Notes under the pieces: generated by a model
What the model was told of the DNA's origin: nothing
Seen by the model: only the letters and a program-made list of their open reading frames with translations
Databases searched by the model: none
Position numbers and translations under genes: made by a program
Shown here: positions 45,321-54,538 of the stretch, in pieces
Numbering within the stretch: position 1 is the first letter of the stretch
Layout of the letters: the number at the start of each line of letters is the position of its first letter
Assembly (NCBI GenBank): GCA_046295455.1
Contig: JBKBNI010000007.1
Coordinates: 92,742 to 156,741 of the forward strand
Reading direction: 5' to 3'
Source: Thermaurantimonas sp046295455
Lineage (GTDB): Bacteria; Bacteroidota; Bacteroidia; Flavobacteriales; Schleiferiaceae
Length of the DNA stretch: 64,000 bases

Positions 45321-46337
45321 ATGGAATATCACCACAAGATTGTTGACCTGCCCGCAGTACCTTTCTCCGATCGATTAATACGCCCTGAGGAGCCCCTGAT
45401 TCTGGTAGGGTCCTGTTTTTCGGATTATGTGGGTGGACTTCTGCAGCGGCTGTACCATCCGGTCGTGGTCAATCCGATGGGGATAGTCTTTGATCCTGCA
45501 AGTCTTCTTGTTCATTTTCAATTAGTGTTGGAAAATAAGATTGAAAGTAAATGGATTTTCCGGCGGGATGGGCTATATTTCTCATGGTTGCATCACAGCC
45601 AGATATATGCTGCTACACAAGCAGATCTACACAAAAGGATAGCATCGGCCCGAGACAGAATGTATCAAGGTGTGGCTTCAGCCCGCCTGATTGCTATTAC
45701 GCTCGGCACGGCTTTTACCTATCGATTGAAGCATGAAGGAATGCACGTAGCCAACTGTCACAAGATGCCGGCAATTCTTTTTGAAAAACGGCTACTATCT
45801 GTAAATGAAATCAGCAATTCCCTCGATAGCCTGGTCGAAGCCATACGCCGAATCAATAAAGATGCTTCGATCATCTTTACAGTTAGCCCGGTGAAACATC
45901 TTCGCGATGGTGTTGTCGATAATTCAAGAAGCAAAGCACACCTTATATCAGCCGTGCATCGGACTATTGACTCAACAAGCGATGTTTGGTACTACCCTGC
46001 CTATGAAATCGTAACCGATGTACTACGCAACTATGAGTACTATCAGGAAGACATGGCACATCCAACATCAAAGGCAGTTGAAGTGGTGTTTAGCCACTTT
46101 TTGAACACGTGCTTCTCGAAAGAATGTCGGTTGCAATTCGGTGAGATTGACCGGTTCTTAAAATCGCTCCACCATCAGGTGCGCATACCGGAGGCAGACA
46201 GCTCAAAAAAATGGTTTCAGAATCTTCTGATCGAGAAAGAAAAAATCGAAACATCTTATCATATCCGTCTGGCCGGAAACGATTTATCCAGATGGGAGGC
46301 TCTGTATGCACAGTTCACTTCAGCGACGCATACCTGA
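45321..46337 (+). CDS. GSCFA domain-containing protein
   Basis: 338 residues. LILVGSCFSDYVG at about residue 27 is the G-S-C-F motif that names the family, followed by VVVNPMGIVFDP and the I-T-L-G-T-A-F-x-Y-R and SPVKHLRDG blocks, WYYPAYEIV and D-x-A-H-P-T near residue 240; these resemble the GDSL/SGNH hydrolase blocks. The family is found mostly in Bacteroidota and is of unknown role, possibly an esterase on glycans. No signal peptide. It overlaps nothing but ends one base before the stop of the convergent DUF1015 gene. Confidence 0.93.
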   Translation: MEYHHKIVDLPAVPFSDRLIRPEEPLILVGSCFSDYVGGLLQRLYHPVVVNPMGIVFDPASLLVHFQLVLENKIESKWIFRRDGLYFSWLHHSQIYAATQADLHKRIASARDRMYQGVASARLIAITLGTAFTYRLKHEGMHVANCHKMPAILFEKRLLSVNEISNSLDSLVEAIRRINKDASIIFTVSPVKHLRDGVVDNSRSKAHLISAVHRTIDSTSDVWYYPAYEIVTDVLRNYEYYQEDMAHPTSKAVEVVFSHFLNTCFSKECRLQFGEIDRFLKSLHHQVRIPEADSSKKWFQNLLIEKEKIETSYHIRLAGNDLSRWEALYAQFTSATHT

Positions 46338-47561
46338 CTATAGGGTATTGAGATTGTAAATGGTCAGACCACTTCTGAGTTTTGGCAGGATGTAGGTGGT
46401 TTTGGGAGGCATCACCTGATGTTTGTCCGCAATGCGCTTGATTACATCCGGGCGGATCGGGGCTAATTCAAACACTAGTGAAAAAGGATGCTCTGCAGCC
46501 CAGAGTTCTGCCTTTGTCCGGCCTTCGGGTGTGGGCATGTAGTGCAAGAAATGGTTTTCTTTAGCATCCTGAACACCAGCCACGGGATTGAGGATGCAGT
46601 CAAACAACAGGCTGGCATCCAGACTTTCAGATTCGTTTTTAGCATCATACCACTCTTCGGGAAACGCAAAACGCAGCCAGCCCTCGTTGCAATACATCGA
46701 AAACTGGCCGCTTTCAGTGACTCCGGACGACGGAAGCATCGGACAGTGCGCTCGAATGAAGCTAATGATTTCATTGTATTTACTTTCAGAAGGATTTTCG
46801 AGCAATCTGAAAAAGGAATCAATAACCAGTTCGCTCTCGGGCAACATCATCGCCATAAAATAGCCCGACTCTTTAGAGTCGGCTCCTTCCGCCTGCAGCC
46901 TCTTATGCAATAGAGCCGAAGAGGCAGTGCGATGGTGACCATCAGCAATGTACACTTTATCCAGGCAGTCAAAGCAGTGCTGAATGATTTCAATGCTATT
47001 GAGATCGCAGACCACCCATAGTTCGTGCAATATTTTATCGGTGGAGGTAAATTCATATTCCGGTCGGATAAATAAATACCGCTCTAGGACTTCCCGCAGT
47101 TTCGGTTGCCAGGGATACATCAGCAACACCGGTTCAGCATTGAATCCGGTGTGATACAAATATTCTGCAAACATCTCTTCCCGCTTTGTCAGCGTATGTT
47201 CGTGGATTTTGATACGACCCTCCTCATAGTCCTTTACACTTACAGCACCGATAAATCCTGTAAATATGTGCTCTGGTGTAGATTGGCGGTAGATGTAGTA
47301 AGAAGGGCGTTCGTCTTCGATGAAGACACCTTCGTTGCAAAAAGTTTTAAACGCCTCTTTGACCAGCTTGTACTTTTCGACCCCTTGAACGCCAGAAGAA
47401 CGAGCCTTTTCCGGATTGATCACATGCAAAAAGGTGTAGGGATTGTTGTTGAGTTTGTCAAGCAATGCTTGCTCAGGGTAGGACACATAAGACCTGGTGG
47501 CCACCAGGTAAGCCTTGTCGCGGGTTGGTCTGATAGCTCTGAATGGGCGAAAGTCAATCAT
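46338..47561 (-). CDS. DUF1015 family protein
   Basis: 407 residues. The start FRPFRAIRPTRDKAY and the LHVINPEKA block are typical, as are IYRQ, GFIGAVSVKDYEEGRIKIHEHT and YIADGHHRTASSAL, the last being the most conserved motif of the family. DUF1015 proteins are cytoplasmic and common in anaerobes and Bacteroidota near serine or phosphoglycerate dehydrogenase genes, with unknown activity. No serA or serC is in the window next to it; it stands alone and converges on the GSCFA gene. Confidence 0.92.
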   Translation of the reverse strand: MIDFRPFRAIRPTRDKAYLVATRSYVSYPEQALLDKLNNNPYTFLHVINPEKARSSGVQGVEKYKLVKEAFKTFCNEGVFIEDERPSYYIYRQSTPEHIFTGFIGAVSVKDYEEGRIKIHEHTLTKREEMFAEYLYHTGFNAEPVLLMYPWQPKLREVLERYLFIRPEYEFTSTDKILHELWVVCDLNSIEIIQHCFDCLDKVYIADGHHRTASSALLHKRLQAEGADSKESGYFMAMMLPESELVIDSFFRLLENPSESKYNEIISFIRAHCPMLPSSGVTESGQFSMYCNEGWLRFAFPEEWYDAKNESESLDASLLFDCILNPVAGVQDAKENHFLHYMPTPEGRTKAELWAAEHPFSLVFELAPIRPDVIKRIADKHQVMPPKTTYILPKLRSGLTIYNLNTL

Positions 47562-47808
47562 AGTGAAAGGGCAATATCGATTGCAATGTTATGAACAATT
47601 CTCTTCTGCAGTGCCTGGATTTTTAAAGGCTGCAAATCGTAATTTGAATTCGGTATATATGCCCGATGCCGCTAATCGCGCGAGGGCTTTTGAGAATTCA
47701 AAATGTTGACTTATTGGAAAAGTAAGAGAGAAAATTCATTGAGCATCCATATGGAGTGGTGGGTATCTCACATATGATTTCAGGTGAAAAATCCGCCGGT
47801 GCTGACTT

Positions 47809-47826
47809 TTATTTGCTGTCAAATAA
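47809..47826 (+). promoter_or_regulatory. Perfect hairpin just upstream of the EamA transporter start
   Basis: TTATTTG (47809-47815), loop CTGT, CAAATAA (47820-47826) is a perfect 7-bp inverted repeat ending 8 bases before the GTG at 47834. It could be an operator or a structure that controls initiation. No T-run follows, so it is not a typical terminator. Confidence 0.4.
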
Positions 47827-47833
47827 GTAAAAC

Positions 47834-48694
47834 GTGATTTGGTTTGGTCTCAGCATCCTTTGCTCGGTTCTGATTTTTTTATTGTTCAATATATTTCCTC
47901 GTTACAGAATCCATACATTCCGGGCGATCACCACCAATTATTTGGTTGCCTTTCTCCTGGGGATAGTCTCCGGCGGAGGTGAGCAGCCGATGCGCTCTGC
48001 CTTTCCCTTTCTACCTTGGGCAGTGTTGATTGGTCTGCTGTTTATATCTCTATTTGGATTGATGGCCAGAGTCACTCAAGACTACGGCGTATCGGCTGTA
48101 TCGGTGGCGGTCAAAATGTCTCTTGCTATACCTGTGCTTTTTTCACTTGTCTATTTTGATGAGCATCTTAATAAGGTGAATATTTTGGGCATTGGATTGG
48201 CATTTCCTGCTTTGTTTCTGAGCATTGCCGGGAAGCAGGATGTACACGGGAGCATCCGGTTTGGATGGATGCCCGTTGTCTTATTTGTGGGTAGCGGTCT
48301 GCTGGACTCCCTGTTGAAATATGTTCAGCAAGTTCATTTGTCGGAGCAGGTTACTGCTTTATTTACAGCCTTGTGCTTTGGGAGTGCCTTTGTCTTTGGG
48401 GTTGTTAGTTTGGTTGTCAGGTGGGTTATGAAGAGGGATAAAATCATGGATTTCCGTTCGGTAGTGGCGGGCATCCTTCTGGGTATCCCGAATTTCGGTT
48501 CAATATACTTTTTGGTACGTGCACTTCAGATACCGGGAATGGACGGGTCGAGGGCTTTTCCGATTAACAACATGGGCATCGTTATACTATCTGCCCTGGT
48601 CTCGATATTTGTTTTCAGAGAGAAATTTTCGTCATCTAAAACATGGTCTGTTTTTCTGGCACTTGTGTCAATACTACTGATGAGCAAATCGTAG
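47834..48694 (+). CDS. EamA/DMT family transporter
   Basis: 286 residues starting at a GTG. Ten hydrophobic helices in two sets of five are visible, as in drug/metabolite transporters. The end of the first half has AVSVAVKMSLAIPVLFSLVYFDEHL and the second half GSRAFPINNMGIVILSALVSIFVFREKF, the EamA hallmark of an R-E-K/D-E-H after the helix. Substrate unknown; located in the inner membrane. It converges on the regulator gene 18 bases away. Confidence 0.82.
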   Translation: MIWFGLSILCSVLIFLLFNIFPRYRIHTFRAITTNYLVAFLLGIVSGGGEQPMRSAFPFLPWAVLIGLLFISLFGLMARVTQDYGVSAVSVAVKMSLAIPVLFSLVYFDEHLNKVNILGIGLAFPALFLSIAGKQDVHGSIRFGWMPVVLFVGSGLLDSLLKYVQQVHLSEQVTALFTALCFGSAFVFGVVSLVVRWVMKRDKIMDFRSVVAGILLGIPNFGSIYFLVRALQIPGMDGSRAFPINNMGIVILSALVSIFVFREKFSSSKTWSVFLALVSILLMSKS

Positions 48695-48712
48695 CTACCT
48701 ATGCATGGGGTT

Positions 48713-49870
48713 TTAGACAAATTTTCGGGCATCATCTGCGGTCACGGGGTTGCTGCCAAGTATGAGCAGGCGTTCGACCACATTGCGGAGTTCACGAATG
48801 TTTCCGGTCCATGGCAGGTTTTGAAGGTGTTGTATGGCTTCAGGCTCAAATTTTTTTAAAGGCAAGCCTTGCTCTTCGCTGATTTGGCGGGCAAAGTATT
48901 CGATAAGCAATGGAATATCCTCTTTGCGCTCTGAGAGAGGTGGAATTTTGATAATGATAACAGACAGACGGTGGTACAGGTCTTCCCGGAAGTTACCCTT
49001 GGCGATTTCATCAAGCAGATTTTTGTTGGTGGCGGCAATGACACGGACATTTACAGAGATGTCTTTGTCTCCGCCTACAGGAGTGATTTTGTTTTCCTGC
49101 AATGCGCGGAGTACTTTGGCTTGTGCCGATAGACTCATATCTCCGATTTCATCCAGGAAGAGCGTGCCTCCGTCGGCCAGTTCAAATTTTCCTTTCCGGT
49201 CTTTTACGGCAGAGGTGAAGGCTCCTTTTTTGTGACCAAAGAGTTCGCTTTCAATGAGTTCTGAAGGAATAGCTGCGCAATTTACCTCAACAAACGGACC
49301 TGAGCTTCTGTTTGATTTTTCATGGATTTGTCGGGCGACGAGTTCCTTTCCGGTACCATTGGATCCTGTGATAAGTACCCGCGCGTCGGTAGGGGCGATC
49401 TTGTCGATCATTTCCTTTACACTTTTGAGCACATCACTTTCACCGACCATCTGATATTGCTTGCTTATTTTTTTCTTAAGAATTTTGTTCTCAACAATCA
49501 GGTTTTTACGGTCCAGAGCATTCCTTACAGTGTTGAGCAGGCGATTGAGGTCGGGCGGTTTGGACAGATAGTCATATGCGCCTGCTTTGATGCATTCTAT
49601 GGCGGTATCCATATCTCCATGGCCGGAGATCATCACTACCTGGGTATCGGGAGAGTGCTCCCGGTAGTGACGCAGGACTTCTACCCCGTCCTTACCCGGC
49701 ATTTTGATGTCGCATAGCAGAAGGTCGTAGAAGTTTTCTCCGGCCATGTCAATGGCTTGCTGGCCATTTTCAGCCTCTTCGATTACGTATGATGTATTTT
49801 CGTTGAGCAGTATGTCGCGTAGCACTTTGCGAATGGCTCGCTCGTCTTCTACAATGAGGATTCTTGCCAT
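48713..49870 (-). CDS. NtrC-type sigma-54 response regulator lacking the DNA-binding domain
   Basis: 385 residues from the ATG at 49870 (a GTG two codons earlier is ignored). A receiver domain carries Asp54 in LLLCDIKMPG. The AAA+ domain has Walker A GSNGTGKE (169-176), the L1 loop GAFTSA (216-221) where sigma-54 activators normally have GAFTGA, and GGTLFLDEIGDM as Walker B. The chain ends at the last helix of the AAA+ lid (NIRELRNVVERLLILGS plus 11 residues); the Fis-type helix-turn-helix is absent. So it may work without a specific DNA site or use another output. It overlaps the Ppx/GppA gene by 22 bases; no histidine kinase is adjacent. Confidence 0.9.
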   Translation of the reverse strand: MARILIVEDERAIRKVLRDILLNENTSYVIEEAENGQQAIDMAGENFYDLLLCDIKMPGKDGVEVLRHYREHSPDTQVVMISGHGDMDTAIECIKAGAYDYLSKPPDLNRLLNTVRNALDRKNLIVENKILKKKISKQYQMVGESDVLKSVKEMIDKIAPTDARVLITGSNGTGKELVARQIHEKSNRSSGPFVEVNCAAIPSELIESELFGHKKGAFTSAVKDRKGKFELADGGTLFLDEIGDMSLSAQAKVLRALQENKITPVGGDKDISVNVRVIAATNKNLLDEIAKGNFREDLYHRLSVIIIKIPPLSERKEDIPLLIEYFARQISEEQGLPLKKFEPEAIQHLQNLPWTGNIRELRNVVERLLILGSNPVTADDARKFV

Positions 49871-50793
49871 GGACACTGGTTGTTTAGTATTTGAAACATA
49901 ATTCCCTCTTTTAAGGCAAATGTGGAAAGTAGAATTTTTTTTATGGTTGGAATGGTATGTAGGACTATTTCGAGTTGGAGGGCAGACATATGAATGGTAT
50001 CTGCCCGCATGGGTTCCATTCCGGGCATATTCAGTCGCTGCTGTTCATTGCTGATCAGGAGAGAATTAAGCAGATTCAACAAGGTTTTTCTCGGCAGTTC
50101 GAAACCATTGGAAGGCTTTACCCCACTGGATTCAATTTGGGCGACCATATCCGCAAAGGTATCAAAAGAGCCGGAAGAGCCTACGAGTATTCCGGGCTTC
50201 TGAGATTCGCATGCATCAGCGAGGTCTTCCAACTCGTCGCGTACAAACTGACGGATGACCCCCAATTCATCTGCCTCAGGCGGGTCGTGAGGTTTAAACA
50301 TTTCGATCAATCGGCTGCCTCCAATGGCATAACTCTTCATCCAGAGAATATTCTCTTTTCTTCCAATGATAAACTCTGTGCTTCCACCGCCGATATCCAT
50401 CACCAGGATGGTCTCGTTTTTTAAATCAGGAATTGAATGTTTGACCCCTTCATATATGATTCTGGCTTCTGTCTCTCCATCGATGATGTTAATAAAAATG
50501 CCTGTAAGGCGTCTGACATCTTCTGCAAACTGTCGTCCATTGATGCTGCTGCGCATAGCTGACGTGGCCACAGCATAGACCATAGAGACGTTGTGCGCCA
50601 GACAGGTTTCACGATGCTTTATCATGGCCTGGAGACCTCTTTGGTATGCATCGTCCTGAATTTTGTGCTCTCCGAGTCCTCCTTTGCCAAGTTTTACAGC
50701 TATTTTTCCGTTGAATGTAATAGAACCGGTTGAAGTATTGAAAATCAATAGATTGAATGTGTTGGTTCCCAGGTCAATTACGGCAGTATTCAT
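49849..50793 (-). CDS. Ppx/GppA family phosphatase
   Basis: 314 residues, the short one-domain form without the C-terminal HD domain. The ASKHA phosphate loops are visible: AVIDLGTNTFNLLI at the start, KLGKGGLGEH, ATSAMRSS and VMDIGGGSTEFIIG, and GSSGSFDTF. The family breaks down polyphosphate or (p)ppGpp. Cytoplasmic. It overlaps the mscS-type gene by 4 bases upstream and the regulator by 22 bases downstream. Which of the two substrates it uses is not visible. Confidence 0.92.
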   Translation of the reverse strand: MNTAVIDLGTNTFNLLIFNTSTGSITFNGKIAVKLGKGGLGEHKIQDDAYQRGLQAMIKHRETCLAHNVSMVYAVATSAMRSSINGRQFAEDVRRLTGIFINIIDGETEARIIYEGVKHSIPDLKNETILVMDIGGGSTEFIIGRKENILWMKSYAIGGSRLIEMFKPHDPPEADELGVIRQFVRDELEDLADACESQKPGILVGSSGSFDTFADMVAQIESSGVKPSNGFELPRKTLLNLLNSLLISNEQQRLNMPGMEPMRADTIHMSALQLEIVLHTIPTIKKILLSTFALKEGIMFQILNNQCPWQESSL

Positions 50794-51632
50794 AATTTGG
50801 AATTAGCGATGTTGTGGAGGTAAACTTCATTTTGAGGAATGGCAAACCGAATATTATGCCTTCTGAAAAGTTTGTCGATTTCGAATCGTATCTGACTTTT
50901 GACCATTGGTATCCCAAAGAGATTGTTGCTGTAAAAAAATAAGTCAAACACAAATCCTCTTGGTCCGAAATCATTGAGCATAACCCTCGGATGCGGATCT
51001 TCCAATACATCGGGATGGCTTCTTACTGCCTGAAGCAGTAACTTTTCAATTAAGGCAGTATCCGAGCCAAATTCTGCCGTGACCGTAATGTTGAACCGGG
51101 TGGGAATCTGATTTTGACTCCAGTTGATGATCAGGAAATTAGTCAAACGGGTGTTTGGGATCACGACAGCTATATCATCCAGAGTGCTCACGGTGGTGGC
51201 TCTCAGGCCTATATCCTTGACTTTGCAGACCATTCCGTTTATCTCTACGACATCGCCCACGGCGATTGAGCGTTCAAACAGCAGGATCAGACCTGCCACC
51301 AGGTCTTTGAAAAAGTCCTGCAATCCGAGACCTATGCCCACCAGTATGGCTGTGGAGCCTGCGATGAGGACAGTGATTTTTGCTCCGGTGGTCTCTATAG
51401 CCAGGATAATACCGATTACATAGACGAGATATACGGAAATTTGATACAGGGCAAGTGCTTTGCCGGATTCGAGCCGGCTATTGTCCACCAGTTTTTTGAA
51501 ATATAATTTCAAAAAATACAGAAATATCCTGATTACCAGGTAGATAATTAAGAAAACGAGGATATTTACTACCCTGAAATGGATGGTACCAATGGTAAAA
51601 AGTTCAAATTCAATAAAATTCTTGAGTGTCAT
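50790..51632 (-). CDS. mscS: Mechanosensitive channel of the MscS family
   Basis: 280 residues, typical of small MscS. Three membrane helices (residues about 15-40, 60-80, 85-110) precede the pore helix and hinge (IAGSTAILVGIGLGLQDFFKDLVAGLILLFERSIAVGDVV in part: GLGLQDFF, GDVVEINGMVCKVKDIGLRATTV) and the cytoplasmic cage with VVIPNTRLTN. It releases solutes on hypo-osmotic shock. It is second in a four-gene minus-strand operon, 7 bases after the O-antigen ligase gene and overlapping the Ppx/GppA gene. Compare the larger YbdG-like channel at 28770. Confidence 0.94.
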   Translation of the reverse strand: MTLKNFIEFELFTIGTIHFRVVNILVFLIIYLVIRIFLYFLKLYFKKLVDNSRLESGKALALYQISVYLVYVIGIILAIETTGAKITVLIAGSTAILVGIGLGLQDFFKDLVAGLILLFERSIAVGDVVEINGMVCKVKDIGLRATTVSTLDDIAVVIPNTRLTNFLIINWSQNQIPTRFNITVTAEFGSDTALIEKLLLQAVRSHPDVLEDPHPRVMLNDFGPRGFVFDLFFYSNNLFGIPMVKSQIRFEIDKLFRRHNIRFAIPQNEVYLHNIANSKL

Positions 51633-51639
51633 ATGTTAA

Positions 51640-53631
51640 TTAATTGGATGAATTTGCCTGTTGAACAGCCGCTTTTCGCTGATTCAAAAAATTGATGTAG
51701 TGCTGCAGAAGGAGCTGATCGTTTTCCAGGACTTGTGGTGGAGTGTTTTGGAAAAATGGAATTAATCCCCTCGGATATTCGCCCGATGCAGCAATCTGAC
51801 GGAGGCTGTAGAGGATAATTTTATGAATTTTAGGTTGATATTGAGGCATTTGCCACTTTGGTTCGTATACTAGGTTCAAGGTGTTGAGGGCATCGTTGGG
51901 GCGGCCGAGTTTAAATTCGACCTCTGCTTTGTTAAGGAGAGCTGCTGTGTAGCGGGGAGCTATTTTCAGAGCTTTCAGGTACCATTGCAGTGCTACATCC
52001 AGATTGTTTTGTGATTTGTAATAGTTCCCCATCTGGTTCATGCTGATGAAGTGATAAGGAGTCAGCTGGAGGGCTTTGTCGTACATCTCTTTCATTTTGG
52101 GCCAGTTTTGCTGGGCCATGTAGCCAAGTCCCATGTAGTAGTACATGGTATTGCCGACTCGATCTACGACAAAATAGTTGCTCAGCGCCTTTTCTGCCAG
52201 AGGAATGATGCGACGGGCATCCTGGCGTGCGTTTGCTTCCAAGACTTTTATACTGATTTTTTCACTTTTTAGTTTCTGAAGGGCTGAGTAGGACGATGTC
52301 AGGGCTATACCGACAAAGACAAGAGCTGTCCAGGCGGGAAGTTTTACAAAACCGGATCTGGCCTTAGATGTGACAAAAGCCGCTGATGACATGACAAGAA
52401 CCTGAATTTCTGGCCTTTCTAAAGGAAAATCAAAAAAACTGAACCCGAGATATCCAATGATGCTCAGAAGCGCAATGCGCACAAGTAAGGTCTGGTGGCT
52501 CTGGTGGGGGGATTTCAGAATCTGTGTGGCTGATGCAATGATTAAAATCCAAAAAGACATAAAAAACACAAATCCGACTATTCCGCTTTCGGTTAGTACC
52601 CACAGAAAGTCGTTATGTGGCTGAGGAAGCACCGTCTCTCCATCCATGACCGAAGTATTCATTCCCTCAACCCCGTATTTCGGAAACCAAAACTGCCAGT
52701 TGCCGGCGCCAACACCAAGGGGATTCTCCTTAAACATTTCGATGCTGTTGTGCCAGAACTTGAGTCGGTGGTTGAGGTTAGTCGGGTCAATGATTTGATG
52801 TCTGGAGAGGTATATGCTACCGATCAAGGTCAAAGCCGCCAATGAATAGGGGATGATGCGCTTGTAGTTCAGCTCTATTTGTCTTTTGGATCGTATCCAT
52901 TTTAAGGCAGTGGGCACCAGTACAAGCAGCGCCAGAAACAGTCCGACCCAGGCTGCCCTTGTCCGCAGAAGCCCAATCACCAATAGTGAGGACCACAAAC
53001 CTGTAAGAGCAAAAACTTTGGATCCCAAATCAGAATAGCGAATATTGTAGTACATCCATGGCAGTGACAGGAGCAGGGCTCCCGACACCAGATTTTTATG
53101 TCCAATGACCGATTGCACGCTGTACATCTGCATCAGAAAATCGTCTTTCTTCAGCAAAAGGAGTATCTGAAACACAGCTATGAGCGAAACGATCAGCGCC
53201 ATAGTTAGATAAAGCACAGAGAGGTGTTTTTCACTCATCATATACACCCGTAGCATGGCACACAAAATCACAAAATACGCCACCGTAAGCCCGTGCCGCA
53301 GAAATTCAACCCGGGCTTCTACCTCTACCAGCGATCCCGGAATTAAAAAAGCCATCGTAATCCACCATCCCAGCAACATCAAACCGGTTATGTGAAGCTC
53401 AAAACCTTTCTGCTTCAAATTTTTATAAGAGTATATTCCCATTGCTGCAGTCATTACCCCAATGGCAATTTGCCTGGGCAATTGTGCGGGATCCGGAAGA
53501 ATTTTATCAAAATACAGAAGGAACAATCCGATCGAAAAAAATATCCAGATTCCAAACGGAAACTCAGGCTTAGCAGTCGAATCCGATAATTGACCTGAAA
53601 TTTTAGAATGGTTTGTATATGTTTTTTTCAT
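51640..53631 (-). CDS. O-antigen ligase/polymerase family membrane protein with C-terminal TPRs
   Basis: 663 residues. About 12 membrane helices occupy residues 25-450. The long periplasmic loop of the Wzy/WaaL superfamily is seen by PLGVGAGNWQFWFPKYG and PHNDFLWVLTESGIVGFVFF, with the family's H-N-D-x-L box. The last 200 residues are tetratricopeptide repeats (MYYYMGLGYMAQQNWPKMKEMY, ALQWYLKALKIAPRYTAALLN in part). It should join or polymerize surface glycan units. It is the first gene of the operon with mscS, Ppx/GppA and the NtrC-like regulator. The TPR tail could bind partners; its role here is unknown. Confidence 0.88.
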   Translation of the reverse strand: MKKTYTNHSKISGQLSDSTAKPEFPFGIWIFFSIGLFLLYFDKILPDPAQLPRQIAIGVMTAAMGIYSYKNLKQKGFELHITGLMLLGWWITMAFLIPGSLVEVEARVEFLRHGLTVAYFVILCAMLRVYMMSEKHLSVLYLTMALIVSLIAVFQILLLLKKDDFLMQMYSVQSVIGHKNLVSGALLLSLPWMYYNIRYSDLGSKVFALTGLWSSLLVIGLLRTRAAWVGLFLALLVLVPTALKWIRSKRQIELNYKRIIPYSLAALTLIGSIYLSRHQIIDPTNLNHRLKFWHNSIEMFKENPLGVGAGNWQFWFPKYGVEGMNTSVMDGETVLPQPHNDFLWVLTESGIVGFVFFMSFWILIIASATQILKSPHQSHQTLLVRIALLSIIGYLGFSFFDFPLERPEIQVLVMSSAAFVTSKARSGFVKLPAWTALVFVGIALTSSYSALQKLKSEKISIKVLEANARQDARRIIPLAEKALSNYFVVDRVGNTMYYYMGLGYMAQQNWPKMKEMYDKALQLTPYHFISMNQMGNYYKSQNNLDVALQWYLKALKIAPRYTAALLNKAEVEFKLGRPNDALNTLNLVYEPKWQMPQYQPKIHKIILYSLRQIAASGEYPRGLIPFFQNTPPQVLENDQLLLQHYINFLNQRKAAVQQANSSN

Positions 53632-53790
53632 TGTGCTTCAATTACTTACAAAGATGCATACCCTCGGGCGACGCTTTTTTTCATTTGATGTACAAATATG
53701 CACTTTATCGAGAGGGTTTTCGGCATTCGACCTAAAAACATACAAACCGCGCAAGTACTTTCGCGTCGGTAATCTTATCCATCTTGAGCG

Positions 53791-54159
53791 ATGAAAGGCG
53801 TAATCAGCATACTCTTTCTGATATTGAGCAATACGTTTATGACCCTTGCCTGGTATGGTCACCTGAAGTTTAGGGAATGGAAGTGGTTTGAAAACCTCGG
53901 GCTGGTGGCCATAATTCTGATCAGCTGGGGGATTGCCTTGTTTGAATATTTCTTTCAGGTGCCGGCCAATCGCATTGGATTTAACGGCAACGGAGGGCCT
54001 TTTTCACTGATTCAGTTGAAGGTGATTCAGGAGGTTATTTCCATCGTTGTCTTTTTGATTTTTGCGCTTTTATTTTTTAAAACCGAACAACTTCGAATCA
54101 ATCACATCATCGCTTTTATCCTAATCGTGATCGCAGTATATTTGGTATTTAAAAAATAA
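53791..54159 (+). CDS. DMT family protein (DUF486)
   Basis: 122 residues with four membrane helices. ILSNTFMTLAWYGHLK near the start, LVAIILISWGIALFEYFFQVPANRIG and FSLIQLKVIQEVISIVVF match DUF486, a one-domain relative of drug/metabolite transporters. The transported substrate is unknown. It is followed 4 bases later by the rhodanese lipoprotein gene and so starts a three-gene unit. Confidence 0.9.
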   Translation: MKGVISILFLILSNTFMTLAWYGHLKFREWKWFENLGLVAIILISWGIALFEYFFQVPANRIGFNGNGGPFSLIQLKVIQEVISIVVFLIFALLFFKTEQLRINHIIAFILIVIAVYLVFKK

Positions 54160-54163
54160 ACGT

Positions 54164-54538
54164 ATGTATTCAATCATGCGCGTGCTCATCTCCACTGCTG
54201 TAGTTCTGACGGCATGTAATGCTCAAAATCAGTCAGATTCGGCCATTACGATCGATAAGACCCTCTTTGAGCAATGGCGCAAAAGCCCAAATGTACTCGT
54301 GCTCGATGTCCGTACGGCCGGCGAATACGCCTCCGGCCATGTGGAGGGAGCGATCAATGTCGATTATTACGCTTCCGATTTTGAAGAGCAATTGAACAAC
54401 CTTCCTAAAAAAGACACCGTACTGGTCTACTGCGCCAGCGGCCGAAGGAGCAGCGCCAGTATATCAAGTTTGAAGAAAGCAGGCTTTTCATTCATTGCCA
54501 ACCTCGAAGGTGGCTACTCCAAATATGCGAAGCAATGA
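54164..54538 (+). CDS. Rhodanese-like lipoprotein
   Basis: 124 residues. A lipoprotein signal with lipobox LTAC (Cys about residue 19) is followed by a single rhodanese domain: VLDVRTAGEYASGHVEGAINVDY in part and the active loop YCASGRRS with catalytic Cys90. Rhodaneses carry sulfur as a persulfide. The location should be the periplasm, attached to a membrane. Its stop overlaps the ATG of the heme-containing lipoprotein gene (ATGA), so the two are translated together and may share a redox or sulfur task. Confidence 0.92.
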   Translation: MYSIMRVLISTAVVLTACNAQNQSDSAITIDKTLFEQWRKSPNVLVLDVRTAGEYASGHVEGAINVDYYASDFEEQLNNLPKKDTVLVYCASGRRSSASISSLKKAGFSFIANLEGGYSKYAKQ

